Source of the DNA: Pseudomonas fontis
GTDB lineage: Bacteria > Pseudomonadota > Gammaproteobacteria > Pseudomonadales > Pseudomonadaceae
DNA: 37,747 bases
Assembly: GCF_028656955.1 (NCBI RefSeq)
Contig: NZ_JAMDGY010000036.1
Location: forward strand, 1 to 37,747
Direction of reading: 5' to 3'
Made by a program: the position numbers and the translations under genes. A model generated the notes under the pieces. It was not told where the DNA came from and made no database searches. It saw only the letters and a list, made by a program, of their open reading frames with translations. Shown piece after piece: positions 7,863 through 16,088 of this stretch (the first letter of the stretch is position 1; each line of letters starts with the position of its first letter).

Positions 7863-9014
7863 ATGCTGCGCCGTCGCATGCTGATCATGTTAGGTGTCGT
7901 CCTGCTGATCGTGCTGATACTGGGGGGCTACAAGGCTTTCTCCATCTACCAGCAGGTCCAGCAATTCTCTGCCCCCAAGCCACCGATTAGCGTCGCGGCA
8001 ACCGAGGCGCGCGAACTCAGCTGGCAAAGCCGCCTGCCCGCAGTCGGCAGCCTCAAGGCCTTGCAAGGCGTCGACCTGAGCCTGGAAACCCCCGGCACGG
8101 TCAAGCTCGTGCAGTTCGAGTCTGGCCAGCAGGTCAAGCTTGGCCAACCCCTGCTGCAACTCGACCGCGATGTCGAAACCGCCCTGCTCGGCACGGCCCA
8201 GGCAGACCTTGGCCTGGCTCAAGTCGACTTCAACCGTGGCAGCCAACTGGTCGGCAGCCAGGCCATTTCCAAAGGCGAATATGACCGCCTGAATGCCCAG
8301 TACCTGCGGACCAAGGCCGTCGTCGCCCAGCTCAAGGGCTCGCTGGACAAGAAAAGCATCGTCGCGCCCTTCAGCGGCACCATCGGCATTCGCCAGGTGG
8401 ACGTTGGTGAGTATCTTGCCAGCGGCACGGTGATCGCCACCCTGCAAGACCTCAGCAGCCTCTACGTCGACTTCTCCGTTCCGGAACAGGCACTGCCCAA
8501 GCTCACCCTTGGCCAGCAAGCGTTGGTGTCGGTCGCCGCCTACCCTGAGCAAACTTTCACCGCGAGCCTCAGCGCGATCAACCCGAAAGTCGACGATGCC
8601 ACGCGCAACGTGCTGATCCGCGCCACCCTGGCCAACCCCGACGGCAAGCTGCTGCCGGGCATGTTCGCCAGTGTCCAGGTGCTGCTGCCCAACCCGCGCA
8701 GCGAAGTGGTGGTGCCGCAAAGTGCGGTCACCTACACCCTCTACGGCAACTCGGTCTATGTCGCCACGCCCAAGCTCGGCGAAGACGGCCAGCCGGTGAA
8801 GAGCGCCGACGGCCAGCCCGAGCTGATCGCCGAACGTCGCTTCATTGAAACCGGCGAGCGCCGCGATGGCCTGGTAGTGATCGGCAAGGGCCTAAAAGTG
8901 GGCGAACAGGTCGTGACCGCTGGCCAGCTGAAACTCACCCAGGGCGCGGCGATCACCCTCAGCCCCGACAAGACCCTGAAAGCCGAACCAAGCAGCCCGC
9001 TCAGCGCTGACTGA
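7863..9014 (+). CDS. mexV: RND efflux periplasmic adaptor (MexV-like membrane fusion protein)
   Basis: 383-aa periplasmic adaptor of a tripartite multidrug pump. A single N-terminal membrane segment (about residues 6-27) is followed by a biotinyl-lipoyl half-motif (LETPGTVKLVQFESGQQVKLGQPLLQLD), an alpha-hairpin region, the second half-motif (IVAPFSGTIGIRQVDVGEYLASG), a beta-barrel and the membrane-proximal domain ending in LTQGAAITL. The reading frame is open from 7731, but that extension runs through a REP unit. The ATG at 7863 with AAGGA 8 nt upstream (7850-7854) gives a protein of normal family length. The transporter gene follows after 13 bp. Position after icmP and its operon matches mexV of P. 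aeruginosa as I recall it. No regulator or outer-membrane channel gene is adjacent, so a TolC/OprM-type channel must come from elsewhere. Confidence 0.85.
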   Translation: MLRRRMLIMLGVVLLIVLILGGYKAFSIYQQVQQFSAPKPPISVAATEARELSWQSRLPAVGSLKALQGVDLSLETPGTVKLVQFESGQQVKLGQPLLQLDRDVETALLGTAQADLGLAQVDFNRGSQLVGSQAISKGEYDRLNAQYLRTKAVVAQLKGSLDKKSIVAPFSGTIGIRQVDVGEYLASGTVIATLQDLSSLYVDFSVPEQALPKLTLGQQALVSVAAYPEQTFTASLSAINPKVDDATRNVLIRATLANPDGKLLPGMFASVQVLLPNPRSEVVVPQSAVTYTLYGNSVYVATPKLGEDGQPVKSADGQPELIAERRFIETGERRDGLVVIGKGLKVGEQVVTAGQLKLTQGAAITLSPDKTLKAEPSSPLSAD

Positions 9015-9027
9015 TCAAGGAACCGTC

Positions 9028-12000
9028 ATGGCTTTTACCGATCCGTTCATCCGCCGTCCGGTGCTTGCCAGCGTGGTCAGCCTGCTGATCGTGCTGCTCG
9101 GCTTCCAGGCCTGGAGCAAACTGCCCATCCGCCAATACCCGCAGATGGAAAACGCCCTGATCACGGTGACCACCGCCTACCCCGGGGCCAACGCCGAAAC
9201 CATCCAGGGCTACATCACCCAGCCGATGCAGCAAAGCCTGGCGAGCGCCGAAGGCATCGACTACATGACCTCGGTCAGCCGCCAGAACTTCTCGGTGATC
9301 TCGATCTACGCGCGCATCGGCTCAGACAGCGACCGCCTGTTCACCGAACTGCTGGCCAAGGCCAACGAGGTCAAGAACAAGCTGCCGCAAGACGCCGAAG
9401 ACCCGGTGCTGAGCAAGGAAGCGGCCGATGCCTCGGCGCTGATGTACATCAGCTTCTTCAGCAGCGAGCTGAGCAACCCGCAGATCACCGACTACCTGTC
9501 GCGGGTCATCCAGCCCAAGCTCGCCACCCTGCCCGGCATGGCCGAGGCGGAGATCCTCGGCAACCAGGTGTTCGCCATGCGCCTGTGGATCGACCCGGTC
9601 AAGCTGGCCGGCTACGGCCTGAGTGCCAACGATGTCACCGAGGCGGTGCGCCGCTACAACTTCCTCTCGGCGGCGGGCGAAGTGAAGGGCCAGTACGTGG
9701 TCACCAGCATCAACGCCAACACCGAGCTCAAGTCCGCCCAGGATTTTGCCGCCATCCCGCTGAAAACCAAGGGTGACAGCCGGGTCTTGCTGGGCGATGT
9801 CGCGCGGGTCGAGATGGGCGCGGAAAACTACGACACGGTCAGCTCGTTCGACGGTACGCCCTCGGTGTACATCGGCATCAAGGCCACCCCCGGCGCCAAC
9901 CCGCTGGATGTGATCAAGGAGGTGCGCAAGCTGATACCGGAGCTGGAAAGCCAGTTGCCGCCCAACCTCAAGGCCTCCATCGCCTATGACGCCACGCTGT
10001 TCATCCAGGCCTCGATCGACGAAGTGGTGAAAACCCTGGTCGAGGCCGTATTGATCGTGATCGTGGTGGTGTTCCTGTTCCTCGGTGCCTTGCGCTCGGT
10101 GCTGATCCCGGTGATCACCATCCCGCTGTCGATGGTCGGCGTGCTGTTCTTCATGCAGTTGATGGGCTATTCGCTGAACCTTCTGACCCTGCTGGCGATG
10201 GTATTGGCCATTGGCCTGGTGGTGGACGATGCGATTGTCGTAGTGGAGAACATCCACCGGCATATCGAGGAAGGCAAGACCCCCTACGATGCCGCGCTGG
10301 AAGGCGCGCGCGAGATCGCCATGCCAGTGGTCTCCATGACCATCACCCTGGCTGCGGTGTACGCCCCCATCGGCTTCCTGGAGGGCCTGACCGGCGCCTT
10401 GTTCAAGGAGTTCGCCCTGACGTTGGCCGGTGCGGTGGTGATTTCCGGCATTGTCGCCCTCACCCTGTCGCCGATGATGTGTGCCGTGCTGCTACGCCGC
10501 GACGAGAACCCCAGTGGTTTGTCGCACCGCCTGGACATGCTGTTCGAGCGCTTGAAGCAGCGCTATCAGAAGATCCTCCACGGCACCCTCAATACCCGCC
10601 CGGTGGTGATCGTGTTCGCCATCATCGTGCTGTGCCTGATCCCGATATTCCTCAAGTTCACCAAGTCGGAACTGGCCCCGGACGAAGACCAGGGCATCAT
10701 CTTCATGATGGCCACCGCGCCGCAGCCAACCAACCTGGATTACCTGAGCGCCTACACCGATGAGTTCAAGGCGATATTCAAGGCCTTCCCCGAGTACTAC
10801 TCCTCGTTCCAGATCAACGGCTTCAACGGTGTGCAATCGGGTATCGGCGGCTTTCTGCTCAAGCCATGGGGTGATCGCGAGCGCACGCAGATGCAGCTGC
10901 TGCCGGAAGTCCAGGCCAAGTTGAACGCCATCAGTGGCCTGCAGATCTTCGGTTTCAACCTGCCGTCGCTGCCGGGTACCGGCGAGGGCCTGCCGTTCGC
11001 CTTCGTGATCAACACGCCCAATGACTACGAGTCGCTGCTGGAGGTGGCCACTCGCATCAAGACCCGCGCCGAAGCCTCGGGCAAGTTCGCCTTCCTCGAC
11101 ATCGACCTGGCGTTCGACAAGCCCGAGGTGGTGGTCGATATCGACCGGGCCAAGGCGGCGCAGATGGGTGTGTCGATGGATGCCCTGGGCGGCACCCTGG
11201 CCACCTTGCTCGGCGAGGCGGAAATCAACCGCTTTACCATCGAGGGGCGCAGCTACAAGGTGATCGCCCAGGTGGAACAGGCCTACCGCGACAACCCCGA
11301 CTGGCTGAACAACTACTACGTGAAGAACGAACAGGGGCAGATGTTGCCGCTGTCGACGCTGATTACCGTCACCGACCGCGCCAGGCCGCGCCAGCTCAAC
11401 CAGTTCCAGCAACTGAACTCGGCGATTATCCAGGGCTTCCCGCTGGTCAGCATGGGCGAGGCGCTGGAGGTGGTTCGCACTATCGCCCAGGAAGAGGCCC
11501 CGGCCGGGTTCGCCTTCGACTATGCCGGGGCGGCGCGCCAGTATGTGCAGGAAGGTAGCGCGCTGTGGGTCACCTTTGGCCTGGCGCTGGCGATCATCTT
11601 CCTGGTGCTGGCAGCGCAGTTCGAGAGTTTCCGCGACCCGCTGGTGATTCTGGTGACGGTGCCGCTGTCGATTTGCGGGGCGTTGATTCCGTTGTTCCTC
11701 GGCCTTTCGAGCATGAACATCTATACCCAGGTGGGGTTGGTGACCTTGATCGGGCTGATCAGCAAGCACGGCATCCTGATCGTCGAGTTTGCCAACCAGC
11801 TGCGCGAGCAGAAGGGCTTGAGCGCTCGAGAGGCGGTGGAAGAAGCCGCCGCCATTCGTCTGCGACCAGTGCTGATGACCACGGCGGCCATGGTGTTTGG
11901 CATGGTGCCGTTGATTCTGGCCACCGGTGCGGGCGCGGTCAGCCGTTTCGACATCGGCATGGTGATTGCCACCGGGATGTCGGTGGGGACGCTGTTTACC

Positions 12001-12069
12001 CTGTTCGTGCTGCCGTGCGTGTATACCTTGCTGGCCAAGGCGGACAAGCCGCAACCGGCGGTTGCATAG
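9028..12069 (+). CDS. mexW: RND multidrug efflux transporter (MexW-like, HAE-1 family)
   Basis: 1013-aa inner-membrane proton-driven pump, normal length for the HAE-1 family. The N-terminus (FIRRPVLASVVSLLIVLLG, then LPIRQYPQ) is classic for RND transporters. Proton-relay acidic residues are present in TM4 (GLVVDDAIVVVENI, Asp400 and Asp401), and the partner Lys is in TM10 (LISKHGILIVEF, Lys913). Two large periplasmic loops (about 30-330 and 555-860) carry the porter domain. Ribosome site AAGGA lies 6 nt before the ATG. The gene forms an operon with the adaptor gene; no outer-membrane component follows, as in mexVW, which works with OprM in P. aeruginosa. A bidirectional terminator lies 31 bp past the stop. 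Confidence 0.9.
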   Translation: MAFTDPFIRRPVLASVVSLLIVLLGFQAWSKLPIRQYPQMENALITVTTAYPGANAETIQGYITQPMQQSLASAEGIDYMTSVSRQNFSVISIYARIGSDSDRLFTELLAKANEVKNKLPQDAEDPVLSKEAADASALMYISFFSSELSNPQITDYLSRVIQPKLATLPGMAEAEILGNQVFAMRLWIDPVKLAGYGLSANDVTEAVRRYNFLSAAGEVKGQYVVTSINANTELKSAQDFAAIPLKTKGDSRVLLGDVARVEMGAENYDTVSSFDGTPSVYIGIKATPGANPLDVIKEVRKLIPELESQLPPNLKASIAYDATLFIQASIDEVVKTLVEAVLIVIVVVFLFLGALRSVLIPVITIPLSMVGVLFFMQLMGYSLNLLTLLAMVLAIGLVVDDAIVVVENIHRHIEEGKTPYDAALEGAREIAMPVVSMTITLAAVYAPIGFLEGLTGALFKEFALTLAGAVVISGIVALTLSPMMCAVLLRRDENPSGLSHRLDMLFERLKQRYQKILHGTLNTRPVVIVFAIIVLCLIPIFLKFTKSELAPDEDQGIIFMMATAPQPTNLDYLSAYTDEFKAIFKAFPEYYSSFQINGFNGVQSGIGGFLLKPWGDRERTQMQLLPEVQAKLNAISGLQIFGFNLPSLPGTGEGLPFAFVINTPNDYESLLEVATRIKTRAEASGKFAFLDIDLAFDKPEVVVDIDRAKAAQMGVSMDALGGTLATLLGEAEINRFTIEGRSYKVIAQVEQAYRDNPDWLNNYYVKNEQGQMLPLSTLITVTDRARPRQLNQFQQLNSAIIQGFPLVSMGEALEVVRTIAQEEAPAGFAFDYAGAARQYVQEGSALWVTFGLALAIIFLVLAAQFESFRDPLVILVTVPLSICGALIPLFLGLSSMNIYTQVGLVTLIGLISKHGILIVEFANQLREQKGLSAREAVEEAAAIRLRPVLMTTAAMVFGMVPLILATGAGAVSRFDIGMVIATGMSVGTLFTLFVLPCVYTLLAKADKPQPAVA

Positions 12070-12076
12070 CGGCTAC

Positions 12077-12101
12077 ATCGCCGGCAAGGCTGGCGCCCAC
12101 A
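12077..12101 (-). repeat. Single degenerate REP unit
   Basis: ATCGCCGGCAAGGCTGGCGCCCACA resembles the reverse-complement REP unit but has mismatches in the core (GCTGGC) and arm (GCGCCCACA). No partner is seen nearby. Confidence 0.6.
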
Positions 12102-12131
12102 AAAAGGCCCCGTCACTGACGAGGCCTTTTT
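12101..12131. terminator. Bidirectional intrinsic terminator between mexW and the inaA operon
   Basis: AAAAAGGCC, then CGTCA, loop C, TGACG, then GGCCTTTTT. The stem has flanking A and T runs on the two sides, so it can end transcription of mexW (plus) and of the methyltransferase-inaA-small gene operon (minus). It lies in the gap between converging genes. Confidence 0.88.
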
Positions 12132-12145
12132 CACTACCAGACAGC

Positions 12146-12373
12146 TCAACCGTTATTGCGCAACCCTTGGCTCATACCGAACAGGAAAAGCAGCAGGTCG
12201 TGATCCGGCTGGGCCGTCACCTGCGCCTTTACTACGCGAGGCAGCGGGCACTGCCCGCCCTGCTCGGCTGCACTGTAGATGCCCGGGCGCGGTTCTTCCC
12301 ACGCAGCAAACGCCACGGTGGCAGTCACGAGGGCTGCCAGGATAAACACAGTTCGAGCGATTTCTAGTTTCAT
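12146..12373 (-). CDS. Small secreted protein, last gene of the inaA operon
   Basis: 75-aa protein of unknown function. It begins MKLEIARTVFILAALVTATVAFAAWEEP, a clear Sec signal peptide with likely cleavage after AFA, leaving about 51 mature residues with one Cys (GGQCPLPR). The frame is open further upstream, but the ATG at 12373 overlaps the inaA stop codon as TAATG, which strongly supports this start and translational coupling. It is the third gene after the ColR-type site, behind a methyltransferase and the kinase inaA. In P. putida this gene set is, from memory, a ColR target operon (names warA and warB have been used for the flanking genes). I do not recognise a domain. An envelope role is inferred from export and operon context only. 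Confidence 0.75.
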   Translation of the reverse strand: MKLEIARTVFILAALVTATVAFAAWEEPRPGIYSAAEQGGQCPLPRVVKAQVTAQPDHDLLLFLFGMSQGLRNNG

Positions 12374-13083
12374 TACCCTAAACCTTTGACAGCGCTGCCA
12401 AACGCCATTTGGTAAAAGTAGAGCAGTTTCTGCCAATCGGCCTCATTCCACGACGAATGGCGACGCAATTGCTTGAGGTCATTGGCCGCCGCACGCTGAC
12501 GACTGATGCGTCGGCGGCACTTCTCCAAATCCAGCAGCGCCACCTCGGCCTGGGCCTCGTCACCCTCGCCCAGCACCCTGACGAAAATATGCTTGCTGTA
12601 CAAACACCCGTGTTGCCAATGCCCCCGGTGCATCCGCGCCAGGTTGCGCGCCAGGTCCTGCAGGATGCGCTCGTGCAGCACCTCGCCGTAGCGCTCGCGA
12701 TTGCCTTCGGCATACCAGGTATCAATCTCGACGAAGCCGTCCAGCGCTTCGCTGACCAGCAGCGCACGCCACTGGTTGTCGGCATCACGCTCGACACCGC
12801 AATAAACAATGTTCGGCACCCGCACCCCGAGCTGCTCAAAACTGTGCAGCGCATCGTATTCGCGCAACACCGTGGGGCGGCCGAAGGGATGCAGCAGGCT
12901 GCGATAGATATGACCGATCTGACGTTTCGCATACAGCAAGTGCCCGGACTCATCACTCAGCCGCTGCACGCCGCTTTCACCACCACGGCGCTGGTTGGGT
13001 TCTTCCACCCACTCGCCCTGGCGTTGCCAGAAATAGTCGAAACGATCATTGCCGTTACTGTCGGTCATTTCCATTACAGCCAT
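12373..13083 (-). CDS. inaA: InaA-type lipopolysaccharide kinase family protein
   Basis: 236-aa kinase of the Kdo/WaaP/InaA family, expected to phosphorylate lipopolysaccharide sugars or a related envelope substrate. Kinase-like features in order: ATP-anchoring Lys (LLYAKRQIG, Lys53), an acidic partner (VLREYDAL, Glu75), a catalytic loop with HGCLYSKHIFV (from His158) and a metal-binding Asp in LLDLEKCRRR (Asp185). The frame is open upstream of 13083, but the ATG there has AAGGGG 8 nt upstream, which overlaps the stop codon of the methyltransferase gene. The first 36 bases of the longer frame overlap that gene and are unlikely to be used. The downstream small secreted gene overlaps by one base (TAATG). 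Regulation by ColRS is suggested by the operon's upstream site. Confidence 0.87.
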   Translation of the reverse strand: MAVMEMTDSNGNDRFDYFWQRQGEWVEEPNQRRGGESGVQRLSDESGHLLYAKRQIGHIYRSLLHPFGRPTVLREYDALHSFEQLGVRVPNIVYCGVERDADNQWRALLVSEALDGFVEIDTWYAEGNRERYGEVLHERILQDLARNLARMHRGHWQHGCLYSKHIFVRVLGEGDEAQAEVALLDLEKCRRRISRQRAAANDLKQLRRHSSWNEADWQKLLYFYQMAFGSAVKGLG

Positions 13084-13088
13084 GTTAA

Positions 13089-13769
13089 TTACCCCTTGCG
13101 CAATACATACACTCGCCACATGGCGTAGAACGGCAAAAAGTCCATTCGTTCCTGAATGCGAAAACCAGCCGCAGCAAACTCTTCCTCTACCGTAGCCGCA
13201 GGTAACACAAAGCGATTCTGGTAACTGCCCTGGTCGGTCTCAGCGTTACGCTGCGCTTCGAGCTTTTTCCGCCGCCAGGCCTTGAAGTTGCCGTCCACCC
13301 ACAGTGAAACGATCACGCTATCACGGGTAACTCGTTGAAATTCCGAAAGAATTGCTTTGCGGTGTGCGGCTTCCCCTATGTGATGGAATAGCCGCATGCA
13401 GAAAATGCTGTCCACCGCATTGTCGGGCAGATCGATAGAGAACGCAGAAGTCTGCAAAGGTCGTACCCGTTTCACCACTTCGGCAGGTTGCGAGCGGCAG
13501 GCAGTCTCCAGCATGTCCGCGGAATTGTCCGCGCCGATGATCACGCGGTTGGCTTTTTCCGCCAGTAATGGCCAGAACCGGCCAGCACCGCTGGGCAGAT
13601 CCAGTACCAACCCGGGTTCACCGGCAAGGGCCAGGGCACGCCGCGCCATCTGCTCATCACGCTGGTGGGACAAGCGACGAGCCAGGCTGGCCTGGTGCTT
13701 GTGGAAATAATCCTGGGCGTGTTGCTGGTCGTACTTTTCGGAAAACTCAAGTTTGATAGGGCTGCGCAT
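13089..13769 (-). CDS. Class I SAM-dependent methyltransferase, first gene of the ColR-linked inaA operon
   Basis: 226-aa Rossmann-fold methyltransferase. The SAM-binding motif I is VLDLPSGAGRFWPLL (about residues 55-69). The acidic end of strand 2 is VIIGADNS, and motif IV is in the SIFCMRLFHHI region. The substrate is unknown. The start ATG is preceded by AGGAGA at 7 nt. The gene lies 123 bp downstream of colS on the same strand, and that gap holds a perfect match to the ColR consensus, so it likely has its own ColR-dependent promoter. It is followed by inaA (5-bp gap) and a small secreted protein. In P. fluorescens the equivalent methyltransferase-inaA/wapQ operon has been described as dependent on ColRS and linked to outer-membrane integrity. 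The call as a methyltransferase is firm; the target is not. Confidence 0.85.
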   Translation of the reverse strand: MRSPIKLEFSEKYDQQHAQDYFHKHQASLARRLSHQRDEQMARRALALAGEPGLVLDLPSGAGRFWPLLAEKANRVIIGADNSADMLETACRSQPAEVVKRVRPLQTSAFSIDLPDNAVDSIFCMRLFHHIGEAAHRKAILSEFQRVTRDSVIVSLWVDGNFKAWRRKKLEAQRNAETDQGSYQNRFVLPAATVEEEFAAAGFRIQERMDFLPFYAMWRVYVLRKG

Positions 13770-13836
13770 GGTGCATCTCCTGACTCCAATGCGCCCTACC
13801 TTAGGTAGCGAAGCGTTGGCGTCAGGTCATGCTGAG

Positions 13837-13852
13837 GTGAAAAAATTGTTAA
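13837..13852 (-). promoter_or_regulatory. ColR-binding consensus upstream of the methyltransferase-inaA operon
   Basis: On the minus strand the site reads TTAACAATTTTTTCAC, matching all fixed positions of the ColR consensus I recall for P. putida, (T/C)(T/C)NA(C/G)NN(T/C)TTTTTCAC. It lies 68 bp upstream of the methyltransferase start, in the colS-methyltransferase gap and in the right orientation. Confidence 0.82.
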
Positions 13853-13892
13853 AAACCCCCACAAAAATTTACAAAGTACTACAAGACACCCT

Positions 13893-15185
13893 TCACCCTA
13901 GTTTTGCGCTTTCGGCATTGCCCAGACGGACATGGAAACGGCAACCCGTGGGGTCACCCGAACTGAGGCTGACCACCCAGCCCTGGTCATCACAGATTCG
14001 CTGCACCAGCGACAGCCCCAGGCCAAGCCCTTCCCCGCGCTTCTCGCCACCCCGGACGAAAGGCTGGAACATCGCTTCACGTTGCTCCTCGGGAATTCCG
14101 ACACCACTGTCCTCGACGGTGAAACCATCTGCTTCGAGCGTCAGGCGGATAAATCCACGGTCGGTGTAGTGCGCGGCATTGCGCAGCAGGTTGCCCATCA
14201 CTGATTGCAGGAAGGTCGCGTTGTACAAGGTCGACAGGCCACCACTGGAGACATAGCTCAGCTTCAGCCCCTTCTGCTCGATCGTGTCGCGCCAGACACC
14301 GATCAGCTCATCGCTGACCTCCTTGAGGGTGGCCTGGGAGGCCACTGCGCCCTCATCACGTTGCGCGCGCGCGAGCATGAGGAAGGTCTGCACCAGCTCG
14401 CGCATTTCTTCGGTGGCACGGGCAATCCGCTCGACTTGCGAGCGGGCTCGATTGTCGATGGCGGGATTTTCAAGCAGCAGCTCACACGAGCTGGCCAGCA
14501 CCATCAGCGGGGTGCGCAGTTCGTGGCTGACGTCGCTGGTAAACAGTCGCTCGCGGGTCAGGGCATCACGCAGGCGGCCCAAGGTGGCATCGAACGCCAC
14601 GGCCAGTTGCCCCACTTCGTCTTCGGCGTAGTCGGGTGCCAGGGGTGGCGCCAGGCCCAATAGCTGGTCCCGATGCCGGACCTGCCGGGCCAGGCGAATC
14701 ACCGGTGCCATGACCCGGCGGGCCAATACCCAGCCGAGGAACACTGCCAGGGCAAGGCTGAGCACGAAACCGACCACTACCACGGCAAACAGCACGCGCT
14801 CACGCTCTTCGAAATCGCTCTGATCCTGCAGCAGCACATAACGCCGACCGTCGACCACCTCAACCATGGCGTGATACGACAGGTGCTCGCGGAAAACCTC
14901 GTGGAAGCCGGGGTCGAGGTGGCGCAGGTCTTTGGGCAGTTCGAAATCGTCTGGCCCGCCGCTGTAGTAGAACAGCTGATCGGGGCGCGGCCGGTGGCTC
15001 CATTCGGCGACATTGTCCATCAGCAGCAGGCGTTGCAGGTCGCCCCCCAGCACCGTGGAAATCAGGCGTTCTTCAACCAGGTGGACCGTTGCGACGATAC
15101 CGAAAGCGAAGGCGCCGGCGACCAGCGCACTCATCAGCGCAAACGCGATGATGATGCGTTGCGCAAGGCTCTGTTTAAACTCCAT
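13893..15185 (-). CDS. colS: ColS sensor histidine kinase
   Basis: 430-aa inner-membrane sensor of the ColRS two-component system, which in P. putida senses excess zinc, iron and other metals and protects the envelope. TM1 (about 9-35), a periplasmic domain to about 130, TM2 (about 131-155) and HAMP are followed by the kinase core. The phospho-acceptor is in SDVSHELRTP (His221), the N-box is NLLRNAAHY, and the G-boxes are EDSGVGIP and GEGLGLGLSL. With the ATG at 15185 as residue 1, the metal-binding residues reported for ColS fall in place: His35, Glu96, His105, and the ExxE pair Glu126 and Glu129 (DFEERE). A GTG one codon upstream is possible but would shift this numbering. The gene overlaps the 3' end of colR by 11 bp. 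Confidence 0.93.
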   Translation of the reverse strand: MEFKQSLAQRIIIAFALMSALVAGAFAFGIVATVHLVEERLISTVLGGDLQRLLLMDNVAEWSHRPRPDQLFYYSGGPDDFELPKDLRHLDPGFHEVFREHLSYHAMVEVVDGRRYVLLQDQSDFEERERVLFAVVVVGFVLSLALAVFLGWVLARRVMAPVIRLARQVRHRDQLLGLAPPLAPDYAEDEVGQLAVAFDATLGRLRDALTRERLFTSDVSHELRTPLMVLASSCELLLENPAIDNRARSQVERIARATEEMRELVQTFLMLARAQRDEGAVASQATLKEVSDELIGVWRDTIEQKGLKLSYVSSGGLSTLYNATFLQSVMGNLLRNAAHYTDRGFIRLTLEADGFTVEDSGVGIPEEQREAMFQPFVRGGEKRGEGLGLGLSLVQRICDDQGWVVSLSSGDPTGCRFHVRLGNAESAKLG

Positions 15186-15858
15186 CACGGCCCTCGGCCA
15201 GGCGATAACCTACACCGTGGACGGTATGCAGCAGCGGTTTTTCGAAGGGTTTGTCGATCACCTGGCGCAGTTGGTGAACGTGGCTGCGCAGGCTGTCGCT
15301 GTCTGGGCAATCGTCGCCCCACAGGGCTTCTTCCAGGACTTCGCGGCGCAGTACATGGGGGCTTTTCTGCATCAACACGGCCAGCAGCTTCAGGCCGACC
15401 GGGTTGAGCTTGAGGAACTTGCCCTCGCGGGTCACTTCCAGGGTATCGAGGTCATAGTTCAGGTCGCCCACTTGCAGGCTGCGTCGACCGCCGCCTTGCG
15501 CGCGGCGCAGCACCGCTTCGATACGGGCCGAGAGCTCCGACAGGGCAAAAGGCTTGAGCAGGTAGTCGTCGGCACCGGAACGGAAGCCTTGCAGGCGGTC
15601 ATCGAGCTGGTCGCGGGCGGTGAGCATGATTACCGGGGTGTCGCGGCGGGCGTCTTCGCGCAGGCGTTTGCACAGGGTGTAGCCGTCGATACCGGGGAGC
15701 ATGATGTCGAGCACGATCAGGTCGTAGTGCTCGGTGGCTGCCAGGTGCAAACCGGACAAGCCGTCTTGCGCGCAATCGACGGTATAGCCCTTCAGGCCCA
15801 GGTAATCGGCCAGGTTGGCCAGGATATCGCGGTTGTCTTCAACCAGTAGAATGCGCAT
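15175..15858 (-). CDS. colR: ColR response regulator (OmpR/PhoB family)
   Basis: 227-aa DNA-binding response regulator, partner of ColS. The receiver domain has the acidic pair in LLVEDNRD, the phosphorylated Asp51 (LIVLDIMLPG), Thr in IMLTARD and Lys in YLLKPF. The C-terminal winged helix ends with RSHVHQLRQVIDKPF and LLHTVHGVGYRL. The reading frame is open 20 codons further upstream, but the ATG at 15858 has a strong GGGGGAGA ribosome site 7 nt before it and gives a standard receiver start (MRILLVEDN). colS overlaps its end. Two sites matching the ColR consensus lie in the neighbourhood: one before the downstream methyltransferase operon, one before the divergent PAP2 phosphatase. Confidence 0.94.
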   Translation of the reverse strand: MRILLVEDNRDILANLADYLGLKGYTVDCAQDGLSGLHLAATEHYDLIVLDIMLPGIDGYTLCKRLREDARRDTPVIMLTARDQLDDRLQGFRSGADDYLLKPFALSELSARIEAVLRRAQGGGRRSLQVGDLNYDLDTLEVTREGKFLKLNPVGLKLLAVLMQKSPHVLRREVLEEALWGDDCPDSDSLRSHVHQLRQVIDKPFEKPLLHTVHGVGYRLAEGRDGV

Positions 15859-15957
15859 GGACGTTCTCCCCCTCCGCTGCTGCTTTTTGCCTGCTTGGCC
15901 AGCGCAGCTTAAGGCCATAGGCCGCGCCCTGCCAGCACAGCCGGCCGCTTATGGCAC

Positions 15958-15973
15958 TTAATGTTTTTTTCAC
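15958..15973 (+). promoter_or_regulatory. ColR-type site upstream of the PAP2 phosphatase
   Basis: TTAATGTTTTTTTCAC matches the ColR consensus except for T in place of C/G at position 5. It lies 116 bp before the phosphatase ATG at 16089 and points towards it, in the divergent gap with colR. The location supports a real site despite the mismatch. Confidence 0.65.
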
Positions 15974-16088
15974 GCGGCATTCACGGACAACCCATGCACG
16001 GCCACGGACAATCGCCGGTCGTTGCGTCAATCGATGCCCGGCGCGAATCCGCCGACCGGGTGCTCTCACTGTCCTGCCGGGATTCGTC

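Noticed and set aside
12119..12134. ColR-like match ACGAGGCCTTTTTCAC (one mismatch)
   Set aside because: It overlaps the bidirectional terminator between converging genes and precedes no start codon. The T-run of the terminator explains the match, and it shows that one-mismatch hits need positional support.
15951..16088. N-terminal extension of the PAP2 phosphatase (46 codons), and similar extensions of mexV, colR, secA, panE, yajQ, dciA and inaA
   Set aside because: Each runs through a promoter, REP or neighbouring gene and has no family similarity. The internal ATG generally has a better ribosome site or gives the family's standard start.
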